Shown: piece by piece, positions 6,760 through 15,197 of the stretch | Layout of the letters: every line of letters starts with the position of its first letter | Position numbering within the stretch: position 1 is the stretch's first letter | Source of the DNA: Micromonospora_J zhanjiangensis | GTDB taxonomy: Bacteria > Actinomycetota > Actinomycetes > Mycobacteriales > Micromonosporaceae | NCBI RefSeq assembly: GCF_042650605.1 | Contig: NZ_JBHSBN010000014.1 | Location: forward strand, 62,001-126,000 | Length of the DNA: 64,000 nt | Direction: 5' to 3' | Made by a program: the position numbers and the translations under genes | The notes under the pieces: model-generated | What the model saw: only the letters and a program-made list of their open reading frames with translations | Told to the model about the DNA's origin: nothing | Databases searched by the model: none

Positions 6760-8775
6760 TCACCCTCCTTTCACGGCGATCCGGTAGAGCTGGGGCAGCA
6801 ACCAGGGCGCGATCCACCGGCCGACGCCCTCGGGGGTGAAGTGCAGGCCGTCGCTGCGCAGCCGTACCCCACCGGCGTCCCAGGCGAAGCGGCCGTCGGG
6901 GCAGGCGCGCCGGTTGAGGTCGAGCACCGTGGCGCCGTGCCGGTCGGCGGTCGACCGCAGCAGCCGGTTCCAGGCGTCGACCCGGCCGGGTTCGTCCTCG
7001 GGCCACAGCCCGCCGTCGGGGCGTTCCGCTCGGTGCGTGTATGGCGCGGTGAGCAGGGTGACGTGGGCGCCGCGCTCGCCGGCGACCGCGACGGCCCGGT
7101 CGAGTTCACCGGTGAGGTACCGGTCGAACGCCGGGTCGCCGACATGCTGCCAGCGCCCGTCGAGTTTGCGATCCATCAGCTCCCAACGGTCGAGCAGGAT
7201 CACCGCGACGTCCGGTGCGTCCGAACGCACCCCCCGTCGCCAGCGCTCGTCCCACCGGTCGCAGCCAGGGTAGTTGGGATGCGGGTCGCCGACGTAGCGC
7301 AGCTCGGGCAGCCGGGCGATCCCGCAGCCCTGCACCGCCCGTACGGTCACCGCCAACTCGTCCTGCGCGGGCAGGTAGGTGCCGAGCGACCAGGAGACCG
7401 AGTCGCCGAGGAAGACGACCCGTGGCTTGCCCGGTGGGCGCCCCGGGCGGCGTACCGGTGGCACCGGGGCGGCGGAGCCGGGCCCGGTGGAGCCGGACGC
7501 GGCCGGTCCCGCCGCGCCGGCAGCCGTGGCGTCCAGGGCGACGGGTGGTGCCGGCGCGAGCGCGGGCGGCACGGTGGCGAACACCGCCACCGCCGCCGCC
7601 GTGACGGCCGCGGTGGCGGTGACCGCCGCGCCGGCGCGGACCGGCAGCCGCCGGGCCCGCCGGATCGGCCGCTCCACCAGCAGGTACGACGCGGTCGCGG
7701 CGATCATGGTGGCCGCGCACCGCGCCCCGAGCAGGGCGCCGCCGGTGAGGCCGACCCGTTCGGCGGTGAGCCACTGGAACAGCGGCCAGTGCCACAGGTA
7801 GATGCCGTAGGAGATGCGGCCCAGCGCGACCAGCGGTGGCAGGGCGAGCACTCGTGCGGTGGGCGAGCGGGGGCTCAGCACGACGTGTCCCACGACCGCC
7901 GCCGTGGCCAGCGCGGCGACGGTCAGCCCGCCCCGGTACAGCCAACGGCTCCCGCCGTCGGCGGTCGTCCACAACAACGCCGTCGCGACGGCACCGAGCG
8001 CCGCGAGAGCACCGAGCACCGGGTGAGGTACCCGGGGTCGGGTCGCCGGCGACGGGTCGGCCACCGGGGTCCGGGTCGCGACCAGCGCGGCCAGGGCGGC
8101 GCCGACCAGCAGCGCCACGGCCCGGGTGTCGGTGCCGTAGTAGACCCGGTCCACCGATCCGGGGGAGAACAGCACCGCCGCGGTCACCGCCGAGACGACC
8201 GCGCCCACCGCGGTGACCAGCAGGAGCCGGCGTGGCCCGGCGCCGTCCGGCCGGTGCCGGTCCCCGCGCCCGGCCGCCCAGCCCAGCAGGACCGCCACCA
8301 GCACCGGCCAGAGCAGGTAGAACTGTTCCTCGATCCCCAACGACCAGGTGTGCTGCAACGGGGACGGGCTGCCGGTGGCGGCGAAGTAGTCCCCGTCGCG
8401 GTCGGCCATCCGCCAGTTGGCGACGTACCCGAGCGCCGCGAGCGCGTCCCAGCGCAGCGCCCCGATCTCGGTCGCCGGCAGCAGCCGCCGGGAGACCAAC
8501 AGCGCCACGACGAGGACGACCAACAGCGCCGGCAGCAGCCGCCGGACCCGTCGGCCCCAGAAGGCCACCAGGTCGAGTCGACCGGTGGCCCGGTGCTCGG
8601 CCAGCAGCAACGAGGTGATCAGAAAACCGGACAGCACGAAGAAGGCGTCCACCCCGAGGAATCCGCCGGGCAGGGCCGCCACCCCGCCGTGGAAGGCGAG
8701 CACGGCGGCGACCGCCAGTGCCCGGAGGCCGTCCAACGCGGGCTGGTAGGTGAACCGTCGACCGTGGTCCGACAT
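6760..8775 (-). CDS. Membrane acyltransferase (OafA/YrhL-like) with SGNH domain
   Basis: 671-residue O-acyltransferase expected to transfer acetyl or other acyl groups from the cytoplasm to an extracellular glycan or metabolite. The N-terminal acyltransferase-3 domain (about 1-380) has ten or so membrane helices, the catalytic-type His29 in LAFHGG, and the GVDAFFVLSGFLI motif. A low-complexity Pro/Ala linker (about 415-450) leads to a C-terminal SGNH domain starting VVFLGDSVSWSLG and closing with a D-x-x-H-type LRSDGLHFTPEG. The start MSDHGRRFTYQPALDGLRAL is typical. The gene stands alone, and its acceptor is unknown. Confidence 0.92.
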   Translation of the reverse strand: MSDHGRRFTYQPALDGLRALAVAAVLAFHGGVAALPGGFLGVDAFFVLSGFLITSLLLAEHRATGRLDLVAFWGRRVRRLLPALLVVLVVALLVSRRLLPATEIGALRWDALAALGYVANWRMADRDGDYFAATGSPSPLQHTWSLGIEEQFYLLWPVLVAVLLGWAAGRGDRHRPDGAGPRRLLLVTAVGAVVSAVTAAVLFSPGSVDRVYYGTDTRAVALLVGAALAALVATRTPVADPSPATRPRVPHPVLGALAALGAVATALLWTTADGGSRWLYRGGLTVAALATAAVVGHVVLSPRSPTARVLALPPLVALGRISYGIYLWHWPLFQWLTAERVGLTGGALLGARCAATMIAATASYLLVERPIRRARRLPVRAGAAVTATAAVTAAAVAVFATVPPALAPAPPVALDATAAGAAGPAASGSTGPGSAAPVPPVRRPGRPPGKPRVVFLGDSVSWSLGTYLPAQDELAVTVRAVQGCGIARLPELRYVGDPHPNYPGCDRWDERWRRGVRSDAPDVAVILLDRWELMDRKLDGRWQHVGDPAFDRYLTGELDRAVAVAGERGAHVTLLTAPYTHRAERPDGGLWPEDEPGRVDAWNRLLRSTADRHGATVLDLNRRACPDGRFAWDAGGVRLRSDGLHFTPEGVGRWIAPWLLPQLYRIAVKGG

Positions 8776-9038
8776 GGGCGGGCCGTGCCCATCGCGGCGG
8801 CCTTCACACCTCGGCGCCGCGACTTTCCCGCCGGAGCGTCCAGGTTTGCCGTCCGTCGATGGGGTACGCGGGCCGGAAGGGACCCGAGGGCGTCAGGGGT
8901 AGGCATGGGACAGGCCACGGTCGGCGTAGGTGCCGGGTGGTCGGGCGTCCGGTGAGACCGATCGGACCGTCCGGCCCGGACCTTCGCCCCCGCCCCTGAG
9001 GTCCGGGCGCCGGCCCGCGTTCCGGTAGCGTCGGCGAC

Positions 9039-9656
9039 ATGTCGATGGAGGCCATCGGGGCGTTGCGGGAGCCGGTGCGCCGGGCGGTCTACGAGTACGT
9101 CGTCGGGCGGGCCGAGCCGGTGAGCCGCAACGAGGTGGCCGAGGCGCTGGGCCTCGGCCGTACCCTGGCGGCGTTCCACCTGGACAAGTTGGCCGGGGCG
9201 GGGCTGCTGGAGGCGGCCAACGCGCCGCGCACCGGCGGGCCGGGAGCGGGCCGGCCGGCCAAGGTGTACCGCCGGTCGGCCGTCGAACACGCGGTGACGT
9301 TGCCGCCGCGCGACTACCGGCTGCTGGCCGAGGTGCTGGCGGGTGCGGTCGAGCGGGCCGGCGTCGAGCCGGCGGCCTACGCGGTGGCCCGGGAGGTGGG
9401 GACGAGGCTCGCCGGGGGAGAGGTGATCGCGCGTCTGGCGACGCTGGGCTACGAGCCGGTCGAGGACGCTGACCGTACGGTCCGGTTGCGTAACTGTCCG
9501 TTCCACGTCCTGGCCGAGTCGCACGGCGGTCTGGTCTGCGGGTTGAACCTCGCGCTGATCGAGGGCCTGCTGGGCGAGAGCGACCGGGGCGCACGGCTGG
9601 ACCCGGGCCCGACCGGGTGCTGCGTGGTGATCGGCTCTAAAAACAATAAGAATTGA
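9039..9656 (+). CDS. HTH regulator with C-terminal cysteine cluster (SufR/ArsR-like)
   Basis: 205-residue regulator. An N-terminal winged helix (about 1-80) contains SRNEVAEALGLGRTLAAFHLDKLAGAGLL. The C-terminal half carries Cys153 (RNCPFH), Cys167 (VCGLN) and Cys194/195 (TGCCVV). The spacing of about 14 and 27 resembles the iron-sulphur ligands of SufR-type repressors, so an Fe-S or metal sensor is likely, though no suf genes are nearby. It ends in an odd SKNNKN tail encoded by an AT-rich stretch. The DUF3291 gene starts 21 bp later, and the two probably form an operon. Confidence 0.8.
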   Translation: MSMEAIGALREPVRRAVYEYVVGRAEPVSRNEVAEALGLGRTLAAFHLDKLAGAGLLEAANAPRTGGPGAGRPAKVYRRSAVEHAVTLPPRDYRLLAEVLAGAVERAGVEPAAYAVAREVGTRLAGGEVIARLATLGYEPVEDADRTVRLRNCPFHVLAESHGGLVCGLNLALIEGLLGESDRGARLDPGPTGCCVVIGSKNNKN

Positions 9657-9677
9657 CATAGAAGATATCCTGACCGC

Positions 9678-10136
9678 ATGACCGACCACCACCTCGCCCA
9701 GCTGAACATCGCCCGGCTGCGCGCGCCCATCGACAGCCCAGTACTCGCCGACTTCGTCGCCCGGCTGCCCGAGATCAACGGCCTGGCCGAGCGCTCGCCC
9801 GGCTACGTCTGGCGGCTGCAGGACGAGTCCGGCGACGCGACCGCGCTGCGGCCCTTCGAGCCGGACGTCATCGTGAACCTGACCGTGTGGCACTCGGTCG
9901 AGGCGCTGCACGGCTTCGTGTTCCGGACCGCGCACCTGGAGCCGATGCGTCGGCGCCGGGAGTGGTTCGTGCCGTTGGACGGGCCGCACCTCGTGCTGTG
10001 GTGGATCCCGGCCGGCACCCTGCCGACCCTCGCCGACGCCGCCGACCGGCTGGACCTGCTGCGCCGCGGCGGCCCGTCGCCGCAGGCGTTCACCCTGCGC
10101 GAGCCGCACCCGGCCCCCGGCATGCTGACCGCCTGA
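9678..10136 (+). CDS. DUF3291 domain protein
   Basis: 152-residue protein of the DUF3291 family, a ferredoxin-like, dimeric alpha/beta-barrel type fold related to small monooxygenase-like proteins. The opening HHLAQLNIARLRAPIDSPVLADFVARL and the central SPGYVWRLQDESGDATALRPF are typical. No catalytic residue can be pointed to and the family has no established reaction. It is 21 bp behind a cysteine-bearing regulator, separated by unusually AT-rich sequence that could hold a second promoter, and is followed by a perfect hairpin. Confidence 0.85.
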   Translation: MTDHHLAQLNIARLRAPIDSPVLADFVARLPEINGLAERSPGYVWRLQDESGDATALRPFEPDVIVNLTVWHSVEALHGFVFRTAHLEPMRRRREWFVPLDGPHLVLWWIPAGTLPTLADAADRLDLLRRGGPSPQAFTLREPHPAPGMLTA

Positions 10137-10156
10137 CCGGCCGGCCTTTCCGGCCT

Positions 10157-10194
10157 CCCGGGTGGTCGGCCTCCCGGGAGGCCGACCACCCGGG
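10157..10194. terminator. Strong bidirectional terminator hairpin
   Basis: Perfect 38-base palindrome: a 16-bp stem beginning CCCGGGTGGTCGGCC and a CCCGGG loop that is itself self-complementary. It lies 21 bp after the DUF3291 stop and before the convergent NmrA-like gene stop at 10282, so it can end both transcripts and insulates the catabolic region from the left side. Confidence 0.85.
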
Positions 10195-10281
10195 CCCGGC
10201 TACCGGCCCGGGGGCTGCGCCCCGACCCGGCCGGGCGTGTTCATCTGGGTCGAATCGGCGGGACGGCGAGGTCGGCCGCCG

Positions 10282-11028
10282 TCACACCGCCCCGGCGGCG
10301 AGCCAGTCGTCGAAGCTGGTCGGCCCGATCCGGGCATCCGCACCGGGCAGTTGCACCTCGCCGGCCATCGAGACGTCGAACGTCCCCCGCCAGGTGGGGA
10401 CGAGCCTGATCTGCCGGCCGCGCGCGGCGAACGTGCGGCGGGCCATGTCGACCAGGTCCTCGGTCTGCGGCCCGGCGAGGTCGAGCCGTCGGCGCTGCGG
10501 TTCGCCGGCCGCGATCTCGGCGAGCGTGTCGGCCACGTCCGCGGGTGCGACCGGCTGCACGAGCAACGGGGCGATGGTCGCGGTGCCGTCCCGTTCGGTC
10601 CGGCCGGCGACCATGGCGGCGAAGTCGTGGAACTGGGTGGCCCGCAGGATCGTCCAGGGTACGTCGCCCTCGCTGACCAGCCGTTCCTGCTCGCGCTTGG
10701 CGTCGTAGTGGGAGTTGCGCTGCCCGCGGTCGATCCCGACGATCGACAGCAGGACGTGGTGACGTACGCCCGCGGACCGTTCGGCGTCGAGCAGGTTGCG
10801 GGTGCCCGTGGCGAAGAAGTCGAGCACCTGGGCGGGGTTGGTGGCGCCGGTGTTGGACGAGTCGACGACCGCGTCGACCCCGGCCAGCGCGTCGGCCAGC
10901 CCACTGCCGGTGTGCACGTCCACGCCCAGCGACCGACTGATCCGTACCGTCTCGTGGCCGGCCCGCTCCAGCGCCCGCACGGTGAGCGCCCCGACGCGAC
11001 CGGTCGCCCCGACGACTGCGATTCGCAT
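10282..11028 (-). CDS. NmrA-like NAD(P)-binding SDR protein
   Basis: 248-residue atypical short-chain dehydrogenase. The N-terminal Rossmann motif VVGATGRVG is clear, but the usual YxxxK active site is not evident. Together with HYDAKREQERLV in the middle this suggests an NmrA/HSCARG-like redox sensor or a reductase. The start ATG 11028 has GGAGG six bases upstream. It is 30 bp downstream of IclR-1 on the same strand, so they are probably cotranscribed away from the catabolic block. The function is open. Confidence 0.8.
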   Translation of the reverse strand: MRIAVVGATGRVGALTVRALERAGHETVRISRSLGVDVHTGSGLADALAGVDAVVDSSNTGATNPAQVLDFFATGTRNLLDAERSAGVRHHVLLSIVGIDRGQRNSHYDAKREQERLVSEGDVPWTILRATQFHDFAAMVAGRTERDGTATIAPLLVQPVAPADVADTLAEIAAGEPQRRRLDLAGPQTEDLVDMARRTFAARGRQIRLVPTWRGTFDVSMAGEVQLPGADARIGPTSFDDWLAAGAV

Positions 11029-11058
11029 TACTACCTCCAGGAGACGTCAGCTGTCTGG

Positions 11059-11832
11059 CTACCGGCCGGCGATCAGCGCGGCGGTACGGGCGGCGGCCCG
11101 ACCGCAGCGCTCGATCTCCTCGGCGGTCATCCGGCTGGCCGGCGCGGAGACCGCGATGCCGGCCTGCACCTGGCCCGGGTCCTGCGGGATGCGCGCGCCG
11201 ACCGCCACGATGTCGGGATCGCTCTCGGTCCGGGCCAGGGCGAAGCCGGTCTCGCGGACCTCGACCAGCGCCCGTTCCAACTCCGTCCGGGTGGACAGCG
11301 AGTCGTCGGTCATCACGGTCAGCCGCTCCTCGGGATAGAGCGCGCGCAGCTCCCGGGCGGACAGCGCGGCGAGGATGGCCTTGCCCGCGGAGGTGCAGTG
11401 CGCCGGCCGGCGCAGCCCGATCCGGCCGCCGACCCGCAGCGCCCGCGGGGTCTCGATCGCGTCGATGAACCGGACGCTGTCGCCTTCGAGCAGGACGAGG
11501 TTGACGGTCTCGCCGACCTCGTCGCACAGGGCCTGCATGTGCGGGCGGGCCCGGGCCCGGATGTCGAGGCTGCGGATGGCGTTCAGGCCGATGCTCAGCA
11601 GTGCCTCGCCCGTGCGGTAGGTGCGGGTCACCGGGTCGCGGCGGAGGAATCCGTGGTGGTCGAGCATGGTGAGCAACCGGTGCGCGGTCGACCGGGCCAC
11701 GCCCAACTCCGCCGCGCAGTCCATCACCCGCAACTCGTCCCGGTCCCGCAGGAGCAGCAGCAGCCGCAGCGCGTTGCTCACCGATTCGATCGGGTAGGCG
11801 GGACCCTCGCGCGGCTTCTCGTCCTGCGTCAC
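11059..11832 (-). CDS. IclR-family transcriptional regulator 1
   Basis: 257-residue regulator. The N-terminal winged HTH (about 15-75) has SVSNALRLLLLLRD-like helices and LGVARSTAHRLLTMLDHHGFL. The C-terminal effector domain (about 85-250) contains LLEGDSVRFIDAIETPRALRVGGRIG and HCTSAGKAILAAL. GTG start with GGAGAG upstream. It is divergent from the amidohydrolase, with a perfect palindrome in the 166-bp gap. IclR proteins commonly control aromatic degradation and respond to an intermediate, so it likely controls block A. It is clearly paralogous to IclR-2 at 19.9 kb, sharing the RSTAHRLLT and AHCT(S/A)GKAILAAL blocks. Confidence 0.93.
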   Translation of the reverse strand: MTQDEKPREGPAYPIESVSNALRLLLLLRDRDELRVMDCAAELGVARSTAHRLLTMLDHHGFLRRDPVTRTYRTGEALLSIGLNAIRSLDIRARARPHMQALCDEVGETVNLVLLEGDSVRFIDAIETPRALRVGGRIGLRRPAHCTSAGKAILAALSARELRALYPEERLTVMTDDSLSTRTELERALVEVRETGFALARTESDPDIVAVGARIPQDPGQVQAGIAVSAPASRMTAEEIERCGRAAARTAALIAGR

Positions 11833-11954
11833 GCAGCTCTCCGTTCGGTGTCCGCGGCTCGTCCACGGCGGTGCGGCGAACCCCGGTGAGGTGGTGAAAC
11901 GTTCTCGCCCAGGCTTGACGGGCCCGCCGACCGTGTGATCGCATGTTGTGTATA

Positions 11955-11971
11955 GCAGAACTCAGTTCTGC
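11955..11971. promoter_or_regulatory. Candidate IclR-1 operator
   Basis: GCAGAACTCAGTTCTGC: perfect 7-bp inverted repeat with a 3-base spacer in the gap between IclR-1 and the divergent amidohydrolase, 28 bp before the amidohydrolase GTG. Position and symmetry suit an IclR dimer. A further CAGGCAAGAATTCTGG stretch follows and may be a weaker second site. Confidence 0.6.
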
Positions 11972-11998
11972 AGGCAAGAATTCTGGAGGGAGTGGCCG

Positions 11999-12907
11999 GT
12001 GGTCCTCGAAGACGGTATCCGTCGATTCGCGGCGCGATCCGCCATCGACATGCATGTGCACGTCACGGAGGGCACCGGCGCGGCCGGGCGGGACCCGGCC
12101 AGCCGCTCGTTCCAGCAGGCCGCGGCGTCGTACTTCGGCAGCGACGCGCAGACCACCGTCGGCGCCATCGCCGACTACTACCGCGGCATCGACATCTCCT
12201 GCGTGGTGTTCGCGGTCGACAGCGAGAGCGCGACCGGCCGCACCCCGGTGCCGAGCGAGGAGATCGCCGAACTCGCGGCCGAACACGCCGACGTGATGAT
12301 CCCGTTCGGCAGCGTCGACCCGTGGCGGGGCGCGGTCGCCCTGCGTTCGGCCCGGCGGCTGATCGAGCGGTACGGCGTCAAGGGCTTCAAGTTCCACCCC
12401 TCGACCCAGGGTTTCGAGCCGAACGACACCCGGTTCTACCCGCTGTACGAGGTGATCCAGTCGGCCGGGCTGCCGGTGGTGTTCCACACCGGACAGACCG
12501 GCATCGGGGCGAAGATGCGCGGCGGTGGCGGCATCCGGCTGAAGTACTCCAACCCGATGCTGCTGGACGACGTGGCCGCCGACTTTCCGGACCTGACCAT
12601 CATCATGGCGCACCCGTCGGTGCCGTGGCAGGACGAGGGGCTCGCCGTCGCCCTGCACAAGCAGAACGTGTACATGGACCTGTCCGGCTGGTCGCCCAAG
12701 TACTTCGAGCCCAAGCTCGTCACGTACGTGAAGCGGATGCTGACCGACAAGGTGATGTTCGGCAGCGACTACCCCCTGATCACCCCGCAGCGGTGGCTGA
12801 CCGACTTCGCGGGGCTCGGCATCGACGAGGACGCCACCCGCAAGGTGGTCAAGGACAACGCGTTGCGGGTGCTCGGCCTCGCAACGGCCAACCCCGACCA
12901 GCAGTGA
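11999..12907 (+). CDS. Amidohydrolase (ACMSD-like, amidohydrolase 2)
   Basis: 302-residue metal-dependent TIM-barrel enzyme. It has HxH at residues 19 and 21 (IDMHVHVTEG), a later ligand in VVFHTGQTG, MAHPSVPW, and the closing acid in FGSDYPLITP. Such family members decarboxylate aromatic acids or hydrolyse C-C or C-N bonds on aromatic pathway intermediates. GTG 11999 was preferred to an ATG at 11948 because GGAGGG lies 8 bases before it and the upstream palindrome would otherwise be coding. It is the first gene of block A; the SDR starts 26 bp after its stop. The substrate is not known; a retro-Claisen or decarboxylation step is inference. Confidence 0.88.
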   Translation: MVLEDGIRRFAARSAIDMHVHVTEGTGAAGRDPASRSFQQAAASYFGSDAQTTVGAIADYYRGIDISCVVFAVDSESATGRTPVPSEEIAELAAEHADVMIPFGSVDPWRGAVALRSARRLIERYGVKGFKFHPSTQGFEPNDTRFYPLYEVIQSAGLPVVFHTGQTGIGAKMRGGGGIRLKYSNPMLLDDVAADFPDLTIIMAHPSVPWQDEGLAVALHKQNVYMDLSGWSPKYFEPKLVTYVKRMLTDKVMFGSDYPLITPQRWLTDFAGLGIDEDATRKVVKDNALRVLGLATANPDQQ

Positions 12908-12933
12908 CGCGACCGGAGACAGGTGAGGAAAAG

Positions 12934-13680
12934 ATGGGTCGTTTGGACAACGTGACCGTGATGGTGACCGGCGGCGGCAGCGGCATCGGCCGGGCCGGCG
13001 CGATCGCCATGGCCGCCGAGGGCGCCCGGGTCGCCGTACTCGACATCGACGACGCGCTCGCGACCCGGGTCGCCGACGAGATCACCGGCGCCGGTGGCGC
13101 GGCCCGGGCCTGGCGGGCCGACATCACCTCGCCCGACGAGATGACGGCGGCCGTCGACGGGGCCCGGGACTGGGCCGGCGGCGTGGACGTGCTGTTCCAC
13201 TCCGCCGGCATCGTCGCGCCGGCCATGCTCAAGGACATGACCGTGGAGTCCTTCGAACGGGTCGTCTCGGTGAACCTGACCGGCGCGTTCGTCTGCCTCA
13301 AGGCGGTGCTGCCGCATTGGATCGAGGCCAAGCGGGGCAAGTTCATCGGGGTGACCTCGCCGGCCGGCGTCCGCGGCCAGGTCGGCGGCGGCAACTACGC
13401 GGCGGCCAAGGGCGGCGTCATCGCGCTGGTCAAGACGGCCGCGGCCGAGCTGGCCCGGTACGGGATCACCGCCAACGCCCTGCTGCCGATCGCGGCGACG
13501 GCGATGTCGGCCAAGGTGCGGGAGGACCCCAAGCTGGAGGAACGGTTCCTCAGCATGATCCCGCTGCGCCGTTGGGCGTCCCCCGAGGACATCGCGCCGA
13601 GCGTGGTCTACCTCGCCTCGTCCGACTCGGACTACATGACCGGCAGCATCCTGTCGGTCGACGGCGGACGGACGATCTAG
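12934..13680 (+). CDS. Short-chain dehydrogenase/reductase
   Basis: 248-residue classical SDR with TGGGSGIGRAGA cofactor loop (about 12-23), D-I-D after beta-2 indicating NAD preference, NLTGAF, catalytic Ser in VTSPAG and YAAAKGG active site. ATG 12934 follows GAGG. Within block A it would fit a 3-hydroxyacyl-CoA dehydrogenase acting after the MaoC hydratases, or an alcohol dehydrogenase. Its stop is two bases before the CoA-ligase start, so translation is likely coupled. Confidence 0.9.
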   Translation: MGRLDNVTVMVTGGGSGIGRAGAIAMAAEGARVAVLDIDDALATRVADEITGAGGAARAWRADITSPDEMTAAVDGARDWAGGVDVLFHSAGIVAPAMLKDMTVESFERVVSVNLTGAFVCLKAVLPHWIEAKRGKFIGVTSPAGVRGQVGGGNYAAAKGGVIALVKTAAAELARYGITANALLPIAATAMSAKVREDPKLEERFLSMIPLRRWASPEDIAPSVVYLASSDSDYMTGSILSVDGGRTI

Positions 13681-13682
13681 CC

Positions 13683-15197
13683 GTGTCCGCCGCGCCGTTC
13701 ACCTGGACCGTCGCCCGGCAGTTCGACTGGGTGGCGGGCCGGCACCCCGGCTCGACCGCGCTGGTCGACGACGCGGGTGAGCAGTCGTACCGGGAACTGG
13801 CCCGCCGGGTCGGGGCGCTCGCCGGCCACCTCGGCACCGCGGTCGGCGGCGGCCGGGTCGGCATCTACGTGTCGAACCGGCGGGAGTGGGCGGAGACGTT
13901 CCTCGCCGGGCAGCTCGCCGGGGTCGGCGTGGTGCCGGTCAACGAGCGGTACCAGGGCCAGGAGCTACGGCACATCGTCGAGGACGCGGGCATCGAGCTG
14001 CTGGTGTCGGACCTTGCCGGGCATCGCGGTGACGTGCTGGCCGGCCTGCGCGGCGACGTGGACGTCCTCGCGGTCGGCCCGGACTACGAACGGGCGCTGA
14101 CCCGGGCGCCGGGCGCCCCGGCGGGACGGGACAACCCGGAGTCGTCGGTGCTCTACACCTCCGGCACCACCGCGCTGCCCAAGGGCGTCTGGCTGAGCCA
14201 GGCGAACCAGGCGCTGGGCACCTGGCTCGGCCCGTCGGTGCTGCTCGGCCTGACCGCCGCCGACACCGTCCTGATCACCACCCCGCTGGCGCACCGGGTC
14301 GGCCAGGTCCGGCTGCTCGGCGGGCTCCTCACCGGCTGCCGCACGGTGCTGTCCGCCGACGCCCGGCCGGGCACGTTCGTGGACACGGTGGCGCGGCACC
14401 GGGCCACCGTCACCGGCATGGTGCCGACCATCGCGCGGGACATCGCCGTCTCCGGCCGGGCCGGCGACCGGCTCGCCTCGCTGCGCGTGTTCAGCGTCAC
14501 CGGCGAGGCGATGACCGCCGAGCTGCGCGAGAGCGTCGCCCGGATGCTGCCGGACACCGAGCTGTGGACGTTCTTCGCCTCGACCGAGACCGGGCTGGCC
14601 ACGGCCCTGCCGCCGAGCGAGTTCACCCGCCGGCCCACCTCGTCGGGCCGGCCGCTGCCCGGCGTCGAGGTCGCGGTGCTCGGGCCGACCGGCACCGCCG
14701 TACCGGTCGGGGAGGGGGAGATCCTGGTCCGCTCCGGGCCGCCCGGCAGCTTCGCCGTCTCCGGCGGGTACGTCGGGCACGCCGCCGACACCGCGTTCGT
14801 CGACGCGGACGGGTGGTTCCACACCGGCGACATCGGCCGGCTCGACGAGGACGGCTGGTTGGCGGTGACCGGCCGGAGCAAGGACATGATCCTCTCCGGC
14901 GGGTTCAACATCGCCGCCCAGGAGGTGGAGGGCGTGCTGCGCCAGCATCCCGCGGTGCGCGACGCCGCCGTCACCGGGGAACCGGACGAGCGGTTCGGCG
15001 AGCAGGTCGTGGCCTGGATCGTCACCGACCCGGCGTACGGGCACCGGGTCAGCGGGGACGAACTGCGCGACTTCACCGCCAGCCGGGTCGCGTCGTTCAA
15101 GAAGCCACGGGTGGTCCGCTTCGTGTCCGAACTGCCCCGCACCGCCACCGGCAAGGTGGCCAAGTGGCAGTTGCGGGGCGACGGGACCGCGTCGTGA
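13683..15197 (+). CDS. Acyl/aryl-CoA synthetase (AMP-forming)
   Basis: 504-residue class I adenylate-forming ligase. The P-loop is YTSGTTALPKG at about 157-167. FFASTETGL stands in place of the usual YGxTE. TGDIGRLDEDGW and GRSKDMILSGGFNI form the hinge, and the closing catalytic Lys is in RTATGKVAKWQLR. It activates a carboxylic acid to the CoA thioester for the two dehydrogenases that follow. GTG at 13683 lies right after the SDR stop and its own stop overlaps the next GTG. Fatty, cinnamic-type or other aromatic acids are all possible substrates. Confidence 0.92.
   Translation: MSAAPFTWTVARQFDWVAGRHPGSTALVDDAGEQSYRELARRVGALAGHLGTAVGGGRVGIYVSNRREWAETFLAGQLAGVGVVPVNERYQGQELRHIVEDAGIELLVSDLAGHRGDVLAGLRGDVDVLAVGPDYERALTRAPGAPAGRDNPESSVLYTSGTTALPKGVWLSQANQALGTWLGPSVLLGLTAADTVLITTPLAHRVGQVRLLGGLLTGCRTVLSADARPGTFVDTVARHRATVTGMVPTIARDIAVSGRAGDRLASLRVFSVTGEAMTAELRESVARMLPDTELWTFFASTETGLATALPPSEFTRRPTSSGRPLPGVEVAVLGPTGTAVPVGEGEILVRSGPPGSFAVSGGYVGHAADTAFVDADGWFHTGDIGRLDEDGWLAVTGRSKDMILSGGFNIAAQEVEGVLRQHPAVRDAAVTGEPDERFGEQVVAWIVTDPAYGHRVSGDELRDFTASRVASFKKPRVVRFVSELPRTATGKVAKWQLRGDGTAS

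Noticed and set aside
5824..8955. 1043-residue plus-strand open frame
   Set aside because: Shadow of the acyltransferase and Cip1-like genes; Gly/Arg/Pro/Gln-rich composition with no family resemblance, opposite to clear real genes.
9640..9678. Riboswitch or strong promoter in the AT-rich junction before DUF3291
   Set aside because: The TTGACA-like and TATCCT-like boxes are only about seven bases apart, too close for a promoter, and no folded element is visible.
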